Shown: positions 33,581-45,960 of the stretch, piece after piece
How positions within the stretch are numbered: position 1 is the first letter of the stretch
Layout of the letters: each line of letters begins with the position of its first letter
Source of the DNA: Lycium barbarum
Taxonomy: Eukaryota; Streptophyta; Magnoliopsida; Solanales; Solanaceae
NCBI RefSeq assembly: GCF_019175385.1
Contig: NC_083338.1
Span: 65,566,884 to 65,630,883 of the forward strand
Reading direction: 5' to 3'
Length of the DNA stretch: 64,000 bases
The notes under the pieces: model-generated
The model's database searches: none
What the model was told of the DNA's origin: nothing
Seen by the model: the letters and a program-made list of their open reading frames with translations, nothing else
Made by a program: the position numbers and the translations under genes

Positions 33581-36355
33581 TGTCACGACCCAGCTAGGGG
33601 CCGCGACGGGTACCCGGGGCTAACCACCGAGCACCGCTTGTTCTACCGCTTATCATGCTCATTGGACATTCCTTTATCAAATGCATACTCAATTTATAAG
33701 AAAATCATCCCTCATTTGAAACATAAATACTTTTATAGACATAAGCCTTTAGGCTATCAAAATAATATATGTATATATATATATATATATATATTTACAT
33801 AATGGCAACCTCGTGAGACCACATAACCCACACTGCGTATCTACGAGCCTCTACTGGAGTGCTAGACATGAGGACGGGATAAGACCCCGTCATTCCCAAA
33901 ATACATGTACATGAATATACACAAAATAATAATCATAAGCACCTCCGGAACAAAGGAGTGCTCTCTAATCAGCTACTAGCTCCTACGAGTCCGGATCAAG
34001 CTCACCTCCCTGTCTACCTGTGGGCATGAACACAGCGTCCAAAGAAAACGGATGTCAGTACGAATATTGTACTGAGTATATAAGACAGGAATTATATAAA
34101 CATGATAGAAGGATCATGAGCCATAAGAGAAAGATATAACCTGCATGAGTGTCGTAGGAAAATACATTTCGTACATATATCATATTTTACATCACATCAC
34201 GGTACATATATCATCACATCACATATATCATCACATCATAATCCTTGTCGTTAACCCGCGTCCGGGTAACCATCGTATGCCGCCCACTAGTGGTGATCAT
34301 GCCCGGCCCTCTAGGCTCGGTGTAAATATAGCAGCCCGCCTTAGCGGTGACATGCCCGGCCATCTAGGCACGGTGGAATCATAGAAGCCGCCTTAGCGGT
34401 GACAAGCCCGACCATTTAGGCACGGTGGAATCGTATCGTGATCTTATCATAGCTTGATATTTTCATACATAACATAGGCATATTATAATCTAGCATTATT
34501 GATCATCTTATGGACATATCATGACTTAGCATAATTTCACATTTATCATTAGGAGCATACATTAGGCTTTGAAGGCAACTCTGGCTATCTCGGGGTGACG
34601 TGAGGTCGTGAACCCCCGATTATATTATGAACATTTATGAGTATTCTGCCTCACCTTGAAGGAAATAGTGTATAAGGTGAGTGTTAATAGTAATGACATC
34701 ATTAACGTTATAGGATCATCATATCATGGACTCTAGAATCTCTATACTTTAACTCATCTTCATCGTTATCATGCTCGCATGTAGTTTGGTATATTTGCGG
34801 ACTCATAAGCTCCATCATATTGGAGAATCATGGAAAACTTGAAAGATTCATGCCTTTGAAGGAAGGGATTAGCCTTACATACCTTTGTCATTTAACTAAT
34901 ATGTCACTTGCTTGTTTTCCTTTGATGCCCCCGTTTCTACCTTCAAGAGAAGTCGCATGAACGTTAGCCAATCGGTTACTTAAATGTGCCCACTATTTCT
35001 AGGAAAATTTGGGCAGCATTTCCTTTGTTTATACAACTTTTCCCACATTCTATATCAACTCCCAAACATTCATAACAACGTTCACAACATAATAGACAAC
35101 ATTCATCATCCATCTATATTATTCACATTTAACAATTTCACTTTAGTTTCCCCATAATCATGGTCATAATTCACTATTACGTTCTTTCACGTATAATAAT
35201 CATTTCCATGTTCTAATGGTCATTCATAATATACTTACAATCACAACATATTCATATTCATGATTCATTTGAAACTACTATTCAACAATAGCACTATTCC
35301 CACATTTATGACCCATTTTCTATATCCTTCAACAATTCAAGTGTTTCAACTTCTCAATATCTTAAAAATCATGAGAACATCATAAATGTACCTCAAATAT
35401 TTTAGGAACAAGCCTTGAGTAGCAATACTCTTCTTGCACCAAAAACCCTAACTCACTTCCTTTGAAATTTCTTGTCTTAGATCACTTTAATGGGTTTCAC
35501 ACTCTTGATTCTTGTTGGTGGATGTATTTGATCATGGATTTCCTTTGGTTTCTTGTATATGATGTTGGTGGAACCTTCTATATGTCTTGAGAGATGAAGA
35601 AGTGTGTGAGAATGATATAAATGAAGTGGGATCACATATATAAAATCAGAACTTGTTCAGTTCGTCGGGACTTCCACGGACACTTCCACGGTCCGTGGAA
35701 TATTATATGGTCCGTGGTTCTGGTCGTGGTTCACCACTGGCCAGTCATCTTTTCTGCTGGGTATTCCACGGACCAATATACGGTCCGTGGAAAGTTTCAC
35801 GGGTCGTGAAACATGGTCGTCGAAGAAGCAGTCTGTGTCGTTCTGTTCAGTAAAAAGGTCACAACTCTTGATCCCGATATCGTGTGAGGGCCCACAACCT
35901 ATGGTTGGAAAGCTCTTTCAATTATCTACAACTTTCATTCTTAGTCAGATCTAATTGTGATATAATTGCGTTTTGGCCCCTCCAAGTCAGATCATCCGAA
36001 AATGTTTCCTTAAATCGCCCTTTTGGATGGCTTATGCCCATATTTGGCTTATGGGTCCTTCTTAGGACTTTCTCAACTTTCCATGTACAACTATTATATC
36101 TCTTCATATGTCCTTTATAAAACCTTACCAAACAATCCTTAACACAAAAATCTACGAAACCTTTCCTAAACCTCACTTGTACTCCACTTGTCCTTATCAA
36201 TTCTTAGTTCATCAATTCATATAACTTCAAGATCTTAACATATGCATTCCAAAACCACTAATCATCTGTCTTAAAATCTTAAGATCTTCCTATTGTCCTT
36301 AAGCTCGCGTTGGTTCATTCACTATGCGACGACATGAAAGTTTTGAGGTGTAACA
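33581..36355 (-). mobile_element. Left (3') LTR of element B
   Basis: TGTCACGACC start and GTGTAACA end, 2775 bp. It holds an AT microsatellite (33767-33795), hairpin GACGGG/CCCGTC at 33873-33891, CAG/GTA at 34020-34015 on minus, two short CCGCCTTAGCGGTGACA-type repeats near 34330-34400, and the perfect 17-bp palindrome TTCCACGGTCCGTGGAA at 35684-35700. Confidence 0.93.
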
Positions 36356-36370
36356 TTATTCCCCCTTTTT
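36356..36370 (-). other. Polypurine tract of element B
   Basis: Mostly purine on the minus strand with a five-G core and one T interruption, abutting the 3' LTR. Confidence 0.8.
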
Positions 36371-36597
36371 GGAACATTCATCCTCGAATGTTTAACACTC
36401 AGGAATTCTACAAAAATTTCGCCAGAGTTTCCCCTGTAATATGGAACTACCATCCTGTCACAAAAACCCATAATAACAATGCCTCACAGGGCCACAACAC
36501 AATAGAACTATAAATTGGCCACACACGACCAAAAGCATGGAAAGTAAGCATACACACCTCATAATGTTGGTGTTTCATCTTGAATCTCTTCAGGGGG
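36371..36597 (-). other. 3' untranslated spacer of element B
   Basis: Equivalent to 1285-1475 of A, with the same ATTCGAGGATGAAT, GAAACTCTGG and CCCTGTGAGGC blocks read on minus. It includes the codons after a premature TAA at 36600-36598. Confidence 0.6.
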
Positions 36598-37887
36598 TTA
36601 GAATAGGCGCGGGTACTTGGACTTCATACTCTCCTCTGCTTCCCACGTCATTTCTTCTCGGTTGTTGTTTCGCCACAACACTTTGACTGAAGCTACCTCC
36701 TTATTTCGAAGTCTTCGTACTTGCCTGTCTAAGATGGCAATAGGCACTTCTTCATATGCTAGCTTTTCTGTCTCTTGAACATCATCTATTGGAACCATTT
36801 TTGTGGGATCTCCGACACACTTGCGGAGCATTGAGACATGACAGACTGGATGGACTGATTCAAGCTCTGAAGGTAAGTCCAACTCGTAGGCTACATGACC
36901 CACCTTGCGGATAATTTTATAAGGCTCGATGTATCGAGGACTTAACTATCCTTTCTTGCCAAATCTCATCACGCCTTTCTTTGGCGACACTTTCAAAAAT
37001 ACCCAATCATCAACCTGAAATTCCAAATCTCGCTGGCGGTTGTCTGCATAAGATTTTTGGCGACTTTGGGCTATCAACAATCGATCTTGGATTACCTTGA
37101 CTTTTTATACCGCTTGCTGAATCAATTCAGGGCCTATCAACTGTACTTCTCCTGTTTCAAACCATCCAATTGGAGATCTGCACTTTCTTCCATATAAAGC
37201 TTTATACAGAGCTATTTAAATACTGGAATGGTAGCTGTTGTTATATGCAAACTCAATCAAAGGTAAATGATCATCCCAATTACCACCAAAGTGTAAAATA
37301 CACGCTCTTAGCATATCCTCCAAAGTCTGAATAGTACGTTCGGCCTGCCCATCCGTCTGTGGATGAAATGTCGTGCTAAGATTCACCTGAGTACCTAGAT
37401 CTTATTGAAAAGACTTCCAGAACTTGGCTGTAAATTGTGCTCCTCTATCTGTAATAATGGATAGTGGAATACCATGGAGTCGCACAATTTCTTTGAGATA
37501 TAACCTTGCATAATCTTTAGCCGAATATGTGGTTCTGACTGGAAGAAAATGAGCTGCTTTCGTGAGTCTGTCCACGATCACCCATATAGAATCATACTTG
37601 CCTCGGGAACGAGGTAGCCCTACAATAAAATCCATGTTGATCAGTTCCCATTTCCAAGTAGTGATTTCCATTGCTTGCAATAACCCTCCTTGCTTTTGAT
37701 GTTTGATCTTTACTTGCTGGCAATTTGGACATTGGGCTACAAATTCTGCTATGTCTCTCTTCATGCCATCCCACCAATATATCATTTTGAGATTGTGATA
37801 CATCTTTGTTACACCTGGGAGAATAGAATACCGAGAATAATGAGCTTCTTCTAGAATTCGTCGGCGCCATTCTGGAACATTCGACAC
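36598..37887 (-). pseudogene. Integrase and chromodomain-like tail of element B
   Basis: The core shows an intact zinc part (EEAHYSRYSILPGVTKMYH has lost one His position, while CPNCQQVKIKHQ keeps both Cys), Asp in NMDFIVGLPRSRG, Asp in IITDRGAQFTAKF and Glu in [12 protein letters not shown]. The tail has LRNKEVASVKVLWRNNNREE and WEAEESMKSKYPRLF. Stops near 37402, 37290, 37217, 37108 and 36946 break the frame, and a premature stop at 36598 removes the last residues found in A and C. Confidence 0.88.
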
Positions 37888-38470
37888 ACACAGCCTGCCT
37901 CGGTATCTGAGAATCCATCCATGGAGACATCAAATGGGGATTTCTCATTTTCATGAGATACACCTCTATAATGGCTCAACTGAGGATCTTCATACTGATG
38001 CTCTTTCACTTCTATATTCAGAGACCAGACTGTGGGATCATTAATACCAATCCCTGCAATGCCCGAATCAATTACGCGCACTCCAAGATTAGCTAACTGG
38101 TGAAGCTCATGAGTCATTTCTTTCTTTTCCGGTGGAACTTCACATAGGCTACCCATTGATCGGCGGCTAAGCGCATCAGCCACTACATTTGCTTTCCCGA
38201 GGTGGTACGAGATGCTAACATCATAATCTTTCAATAACTCTAACCACCGCCTCTGTTGCAGATTCAACTCTTTCTGTTTGAAAATATACTGAAGACTCTT
38301 TTGATCTGTATAGATATCAACATGTACACCATACAAGTAATGTCTTCACATTTTCAATGCATGAATAACCGCAGCTAATTCGAGATCCTGAGTTGGGTAG
38401 TTCTTTTCATGTTTCCACAGCTGTCTCGAAGCATATGCAATAACTCTACCATGCTGCATCAACACGCATC
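37851..38470 (-). pseudogene. RNase H and connection region of element B
   Basis: RNase H pieces [19 protein letters not shown] (His in the usual TDHKSL box is Gln) and [15 protein letters not shown], followed by the linker [24 protein letters not shown] replaces a Trp codon near 38347 and splits the domain. A frameshift near 37915 separates it from integrase. Confidence 0.85.
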
Positions 38471-39763
38471 CTAACCCAACACCGGAAGCGTCACAATACA
38501 CGACATAACCATCTGACCCTTCTGAAGTGTTAAGACTGAAGCTGAGGTTAATCTGTCTTTCAACTCTTGGAAGTTGTGCTCACAAGCATCGTTCCATTGA
38601 AATCTAGCTGACTTCTGGGTTAGCTTCGTCAATGGGGCTGAAATATATGAGAAGCCTTCTACGAATCTTCTATAATAACCTGCCAATCCTAGAAAACTAC
38701 GAACTTTTGTAGGCGTCGTAGGCCTCGGCCAAGTCTTCACAGCTTCAATTTTCTGAGTATCGACTCGAATGCCATCATCTGAAATAATATGGCCCAAAAA
38801 GGTTACAGAATTCAGCCAAAACTCGCACTTTGAAAATTTCGCATATAATTTTCGGGCTCGAAGAATGCCAAGAACAATCCTCAAATGATCTGCATGTTCT
38901 GATTCTGTGCTAGAGTACACCAGAATATCATCAATAAACACTATCACGAATAAATCCAAGAGTGGCCTAAATACATTATTCATCAAGTTCATAAATACGG
39001 CCGGAGCATTAGTCAACCCAAACGACATCAGTCGGAATTCATAGTGGCCATATCTCGTTCTGAAGGATGTTTTGGGAATATCCGCTTCTCTAACTCTCAC
39101 TTGATGATAGCCAGACCTCAAATTTATTTTTGAAAACCACTTAGCACCCTGTAGCTAATCAAACAAATCGTCAATCCGTGGAAGGGGATATTTATTCTTT
39201 ATCGTCACTTTGTTCAACTGCCTGTAATCGATGCACATTTGTAGAGAACCGTCTTTCTTTCTCACGAACAAGACTGGGGCTCCCCACGGTGATGAACTGG
39301 GTCTAATTAACCCCTTTTCGAGCAAATCTTTCAACTGTGCCTTTAGCTCTTTCAATTCTTCCGGAGCCATTCGATAAGGGGGAATAGAAATAGGCTTGGT
39401 GTCCGGCAACACATCAATGGCGAAGTCAATCTCTCTTTCTGGAGGAAGACTTGGAAGTTCGTCTAGAAATACATCTGGAAATTCATTCACTACCGGAACT
39501 GATTGGAAAGTTGGCGACTTTGCCTCGGTGTCATGAACCCGAATTAGATGATAAATATAGCCATTGGCTATCATCTTTCTTGCCTTAAGGTAGGAAATAA
39601 ACCTACCTTTTGGAGATGCTGCATTACCCTTCCATTCAAGCACGGGCTCTCCCGAAAATTGGAACCGAACCACTTTCAATCGGCAATCAACATTAGCATA
39701 GCACGAGGCTAACACATCCATACCCATAATTACATCGACATCTAACATTTCCAGCTCAATCAA
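38471..39763 (-). pseudogene. Reverse transcriptase of element B
   Basis: Includes the protease end ([20 protein letters not shown]), the RT entry [57 protein letters not shown], the catalytic [15 protein letters not shown] and the thumb [21 protein letters not shown] replaces Gln near 39155, and a one-base loss in the [11 protein letters not shown] region near 38523 shifts the frame. Other motifs are well preserved. Confidence 0.9.
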
Positions 39764-40153
39764 ATCAACTTTGGTCTAGCCATCACATATCACAATTACA
39801 CAATTTTTATACACTTGCCTAGCTATCATGGGATCACCAACCGGAGTAGATACCTCGAAAGGTTTGATTGGCTCAGGTTTCACCCCAATACAACCAGCAA
39901 CATACGGAGTAATATAAGAAAGAGTAGATCCTGGATCTATCAATGCATACACATCACGGGAGAATATAGACAATGTACCTGTAACCACATCCAGGGAGGA
40001 CTCAAGATCCTGCCGTCCCGCTAAAGCATATACACGGGGCTGAGTGGCACCTGAAGTAGATGCTGCCCCTCTGCCTCTACCTCGGCCTGCTAACATCTGA
40101 GGAGTCTGCCCTACCGGGTGCACTGAGAAAGAACCAGCTGCTGAACCTGTGGG
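39764..40153 (-). pseudogene. Protease of element B
   Basis: The active-site segment ALIDPGSTLSYITPYVAGC carries Asp-Pro-Gly. It is preceded by a Gly/Arg-rich hinge (AGRGRGRGAASTSG) that links gag to protease. A stop at about 39776 cuts it before the second conserved block, and a stop near 40154 separates it from gag. Confidence 0.85.
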
Positions 40154-41352
40154 CTAAACCCCACCTCTACCATACCGCGAAGGACAATCTCGCATCAAAT
40201 TCCCAGTCTGTCCACAAACATAACAAGCATCTGTGTCCTGGTGACATGGCCCTGAGTGTAATTTCCTGCACCGGCTACATCGTGGAACTGGTGGTCTCCT
40301 CTGACCATAATCACTCGTAAACTGAGAACCCAAAGCTCTCGAACTCTGACCCTGTCCTAAAGGAAAAGAGCGTTCAAATCTCCTATTCGCGAATCTTGGA
40401 GGCGCACTTGTCACTGATTGGTCTGAATGTCGGGAATAAGTCTGCCTCAATCCCCCTCTATAGTCACTACCTATTCCCATAGATCTGTCCCTCTTGCCTT
40501 GCCTTCTATCAATATCACGATCACTTCTTTGTGGTTGTTGTCGCCCCTCTAAATTCTGGGCATGGGCTTGTATCCAAGAAATATCCATCCCATCTTGTAG
40601 CGAAGCTGTCAAGCAATCTTTGAATATATGTGGCCCTAAGCCACTCACGAATCTATGTACCCGATCTCCCATGCCGGCCACCATAGCCGGGGCATATCTA
40701 GCCAAAGAATTAAATTGCATGCTATACTCCCGGGCACTCATATTTCCTTGCCTCAAATTTAAAAATCTATCCGCTCTAGCTCGATGGACCTTGGGTGGCA
40801 AATAGTGACGAATGAAAGCATCCACGAATTCTTGCCAAACCGGAGGAGGCGCATTCTCTCCCCTTGACAATACCAATTTATTATACCATAAGATTGCCAC
40901 ATCCCGGAGTCTATAAAATGCCAACTCCACGGATTTGGTTTTGGAGGCATGGAAAATCTTCAACGTCCTCAACATCTCATCTATGAAACCTTGCGGGTCT
41001 TCATCCGGCTTTGACCCAAAAAACTCCGGAGGATTTAAAGTCATAAAGTCACGGGCTCGGGTACTAGCTGACCGATCACTTGGGCCCGCATTCTGCCGCT
41101 GTGCCTGAGCGGAAACCAACTGTGTCAATAGATGTATGGCCTCGGTCACTTGTTGACCCGAAGCAACCGGTGGAGGAATTGGAGCTGGAGCTCCTCCTTG
41201 TTCTTCCGCAATAGGCGGGGTGGAAGATGTATTAGATAAGGCCGCATTATGTGATTCGCCTTCTTCTATATTCATCGGAGGCTCTCGTTCTACCCGCCTC
41301 TTGCCGTAGTCTTGCCCTTCTGGGCGGCTGTAGCTTTTCCCTTTGGCGGCAT
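40154..41352 (-). pseudogene. gag of element B (best preserved gag)
   Basis: A 373-residue open frame (41275-40154) covers nearly the whole gag: a Pro-rich N-terminus, FMTLNPPEFFGSKPDEDPQG, VWQEFVDAFIRHYLPPKVHR, MSAREYSMQFNSLARYAPAM, FVSGLGPHIFKDCLTASLQD, an Arg/Ser-rich stretch and two Cys/His clusters. The second reads CYVCGQTGNLMRDC, so the His ligand of the zinc knuckle is Asn. A start ATG in MPPKGKATAAQKGK lies at 41352, but one base is missing near 41293, so that start is out of frame with the rest. Confidence 0.9.
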
Positions 41353-41557
41353 TCTGAAATCACAACACACTATTAGGGAGGATAAAATCGTATACACGGC
41401 TCTATCGTACGATCTCATAAGAAGAAAGATGGTCATTTTTCCTAAATGCCCTGTAGCCTCTTGTTTATTGACGTGGCGCACAACACACCATAAACAAAAC
41501 TCTACTAGACACGGCTCGTAGATACTTCCTAGGACTGAACTGCTCTGATACCACTTT
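41353..41557 (-). other. Leader and primer binding site of element B
   Basis: On minus, TGGTATCAGAGC at 41553-41542 is the iMet-type primer site. The leader ends in CCTCCCTAATAGTG and TTTCAG (41359-41354), one base before the gag ATG. This is a reasonable branch point and 3' splice site. Confidence 0.85.
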
Positions 41558-42847
41558 TTTCACGACCCAGCTAGGGGCCGCGACGGGTACCCGTGGCTAA
41601 CCACCTAGCACCGCTCGTTCTACCGCTTATCATACTCATTGGACATTCTTTTATATAATTCATACTCAATTTATAACAAAATCATCCCTCATTTGAAACA
41701 TAAATACTTTTATAGACATAAGCCTTTAGGCTATCAAAATAATATATGTATATATATATATATATTTACATAATGGCAACCTCGTGAGACCACATAACCC
41801 ACACTGCGTATCTACGAGCCTCTACTAGAGTGCTAGACATGAGGTCGGGACAAGACCCCGTCATGCCCAAAATACATGTACATGAATATACACAAAACAA
41901 TAATCATAAGCACCTCCGGAACAATGGAGTGCTCTCTAATCAGCTACTGGCTCCTACGAGTCCGGATCAAGCTCACCTCCCTGTCTACCTGTGGGCATGA
42001 ACACAGCGTCCAAAGAAAACGGACGTCAGTACGAACATTGTACTGAGTATGTAAGACAGGAATGATATAAACATGATAGAAGGATCATGAGCCATAAGAG
42101 AAATATATAACCTGCATGAGTGTCGTAGGCAAATACATTTCGTACATATATCATATTTTACATAATCATGGTACATATGTCATCACATCACATATATCAT
42201 CACATCATAATCCTCGTCGTTAACCCGCGTTCGGGTAACCATCGTATGCCGCCCACTAGTGGTGATCATCCCGGCCCTCTAGGCTCGGTGTAAATATAGC
42301 AGCCCGCCTTAGCGGTGACATGCCCAGCCATCTAGGCACGGTGGAATCATAGCAGCCCGCCTTAGCGGTGACATGCCCAGCCATCTAGGCACGGTGGAAT
42401 CGTATCGTGATCTTACCATAGCTTGATATTTTCATACATAACATAGGCATATTATAAGCTAGCATTATTTATCATCTTATGGACATATCATGACTTAGCA
42501 TCATTTCACATTTATCATTAGGAGCATACATTAGGCTTTGAAGGAAACTCTGGCTATGTCGGGGTGACGTGAGGTCGTGAACCCTTGATTATATTATGAA
42601 CATTTATGAGTATTCTGCCTCACCTTGAAGGAAATAGTGTAAAAGGTTACTTTTAATAGTAATGACATCATTAACGTTATAGGATCATCATATCATGGAC
42701 TCTAGAATCTCTATACTTTAACTCATCATCATCGTTATCATGCTCGCATGAAGTTTGGTATATTTGCGGACTCATAAGCTTCATCTTATTGGAGAATCAT
42801 GGAAAACATGAAAGATTCATGCCTTTGAAGGAAGGGGTTAGCCTTAC
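41558..42847 (-). mobile_element. Right (5') LTR of element B, outer part
   Basis: Matches 33581-34876 of the left LTR. The first bases are mutated (TTTCACGACC instead of TGTCACGACC). It carries CAG/GTA at 41991-41986 and a perfect CGTCC/GGACG hairpin at 42007-42025. It is interrupted after 42847 by element C. Confidence 0.92.
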
Positions 42848-43027
42848 TATCACGACCCAGCTAGGGGCCGTGACGGGTACCCGGGGCTAGCCACCGAGCA
42901 CCACTCGCTCTACTACTCATTTTACTCATTTAATGCTCTTTTACCTATTTTATACACGGATTTGAGGAAAATCATATTTTGTATAGAAACATAAATGCTT
43001 TATATACAATTTCCTCTCGGCCATCAA

Positions 43028-43131
<104 letters not shown>

Positions 43132-44985
43132 CACTATCTTGTGAGACCATCTAACCCACTCTGCGTATCTACGAGCCTCTACTGACTTACTATACATATA
43201 GACGGAACAAGACTCCGTCGTGCCCAAAATGTACATATATACCAAAAGAGGGATCGAAAGCACCTCCGAACAATGGAGTGCTCTCAATCGGCTGACAGCT
43301 AGTAAGAATCCGGATCAAGCTCACCTCCCTGTTTACCTGTGGGCATGAACACAGCGTCCAAAGAAAAATGAACGTCAGTACGAATATTGTACTGATTATG
43401 AGAGGCATAAACAATAAAGAAAGATAATAATAATATAATGAGAACGTGAATATGAACATCTAGATCTGAATGACAATCATAAGAGAAGTGATGCATGCTG
43501 TCTTACTCATACTCATCATCATATCATATATGCATAACATGCAAGCTGCTCGTCCATATCGGAACGGTGTGATAATAAATAACATTAGCTCGCGTCCAGG
43601 CCTCCCGCGTCCGGGGTACCATCTCATGCCTCCCACTAGTGGTGTCTGCCAATGCCAAAAGGGTCATGGTGTATCCGTATAGCTGCCCGCCTTAGCGGTG
43701 ACTACCCGGCCAACTAGGCACGGTGTAATATGCTCATGACATGATCATCATAAAATACTTGTAATCATATGCTTATCATAGTATGCTTATCATAATACAT
43801 GCATAAGGCTCAAGATCAACTATAGTCTACCGGGGTGACGTAAGGTCGTGATCCCCCGATTTCATTATGGAGCAATTATTGACATTCTGCCTCACCTTGA
43901 AGGAATTAGTGCATAAGGTGAGTGTAAGCAATAAATGACATATTTATCAATGTGGCGTCATCATATCATATCTCTTATCTTATATAGACATGTAGGGGTA
44001 TAGGCTTTTAGCTTAACGGAATACATGAACTCATTAAGAGGAAAAGAACTGCTACTATAGGATTCATGCCATTAGAAAAAGGGGACTAGCCTCACATACC
44101 TTTGACGTTTAGCTAGCTATTCGTTCGCTTGCTTCTCCTTTAATGACACGTCGCTACCTTCACGAGAGAATTCGTATTGGCGTTAGTTAGACGACTTAAG
44201 GAAACACGTCACTACTTCTAGAGAAAATTGGACAACACTTCCTTTATTTATACTACTTTTCCCATAGTCTATATCAATTCCCAATGCTTACATCAACATC
44301 CACAATATTACAATCAACAACCATTGTTTATATACATTCACCACATTCCACCATTTTCCTCCAATTTTCCCACATTTATCCGTATAACTCATTATTGTGT
44401 TTTCACGCATTTAATACTTGTTTCATGATATAATCATCATTTATAACTTATTCATAATCAGAACACTTCAACATTCATGATTCAATTCCACTATCATTCA
44501 ACAATGGCACTATTCACTCAGTAATGGTCTATGTTCTATGTCTTGCTACAATTCAAGCTTCTTAGTCATTCAATGCCTTAAACATCATGATAAAGTCATG
44601 AAACATACCTTAGATGATAGTTGAACAAGTCTTGAGTTGAAATACTTCACCTAGACAAAACCCTAGTTCCATATTCTATGGAATTTCTTGACTTAAATGA
44701 TCCTTTGATGTGTTCTTACACTAGGTTTTTGTGGATTGATGAAGTTGATCCTAAATTTTCATTTTAATTCTTGTTTTGGAAGAGTGTGGAATGTTCTAGA
44801 GAGAGATTGGGTCATGGAGTGAGAATGGGAAATAAATAAAATGAACTTGGATCATATTTTTATAAAATGCAAATCTGTCCCGATGCCATTTTACGGTCCA
44901 TATAAATTTATACGGTCCGTATAATTGACCGTAAAACTGATCCAGTTGTCACTCTTCTCTGTGTCAACTTGACGGTCCATTTTAC

Positions 44986-45215
44986 GTGCCGTAAAACCAT
45001 TATACGGTCCGTATAATCTGCTGTAAAACTCACCCTTCAGCAATCTCTTCTGTGACACTTCTGCGGTTCATTATACGACCGTAAAACCATTATACGGTCC
45101 GTATAATCTACCGTAAAACTCACCCTTCAGCAATCTCTTCTGTGACACTTCTGCGATTCATTATACGGTCGTAAAACCATTATACGGTTCGTATAATTGA
45201 CCGTATAATCCACCA
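44986..45215. repeat. 90-bp tandem repeat with palindromes, left LTR of C
   Basis: The block starting ACCATTATACGG recurs at 44996, 45086 and 45176, exactly 90 bp apart. Each unit carries a palindrome of the ATTATACGGTCCGTATAAT type; the first, at 44999-45017, is perfect over 19 bp. The right LTR has the same three-unit structure. Confidence 0.92.
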
Positions 45216-45400
45216 GTTCACTGAATCTAATTTCCTTCACTTCGTTTCATCTCCGATCCTTATGGAATCTTCTTAACAATTGTTCAACACTTCGATATCA
45301 ATCTACGGGACATTATCACTCATCTCCAAAACACCGCATACGCTATGTGCTTTGTTAGACTCTTCATTGTACACTAACGGAAAAATTTCGAGGTGTAAGA

Positions 45401-45416
45401 TTCTTCCCCCCTTTTT
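45401..45416 (-). other. Polypurine tract of element C
   Basis: A purine-only run on minus with a G6 core, directly against the 3' LTR. Confidence 0.85.
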
Positions 45417-45652
45417 GGAACATTCGTCCTCGAATGTTAAACGCTCGAGATTCTACAGAAATTTCGCCAGAGTTTCCCCTGTAATCTGGCACTACTAACC
45501 TATCACAGCAACCCATAATATCATTGCCTCACAGGGCTACATCACAATATCGATACATCTATGGCTACACACGACCAAAATCCTAAAAATCAAGCGTACA
45601 TACCTTATATCGTCGACGTTTCATCTTGAATCTCTTCCAAGGTGTTACATCT
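45417..45652 (-). other. 3' spacer and pol end of element C
   Basis: Same blocks as A 1285-1475. The last codons of pol lie here, separated from the rest of pol by the E2 insertion. Confidence 0.65.
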
Positions 45653-45960
45653 GACATTTTTGTTTATTCTCAAAATTCAAGATAAATTGACTTGTGATGA
45701 ATAAGGCCATAATTAGACATTTCTTGGTATGAATGTGTAGGTTATGAATACAATGGTGTGGAATTACGAAAGGAGGCCAAAGGCAAAATTGAAATTTTGG
45801 AAACTTGTTCCATAAATCACAAAATTAGCCAAGTGGGCTCAAAAAGAAAATAAGTGAAGGGAGGCCCAATTTAAGGGGCCCAACCGGCCACCACACATCC
45901 AAGCCCATGGATTAATTAAATTCCACGGGAAATTATATATCATGGATAAGTATCAAGAAG

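Noticed and set aside
44986..45215. Palindromic repeats with constant spacing, CRISPR-like
   Set aside because: The spacers are identical too; it is a 90-bp tandem repeat in an LTR.
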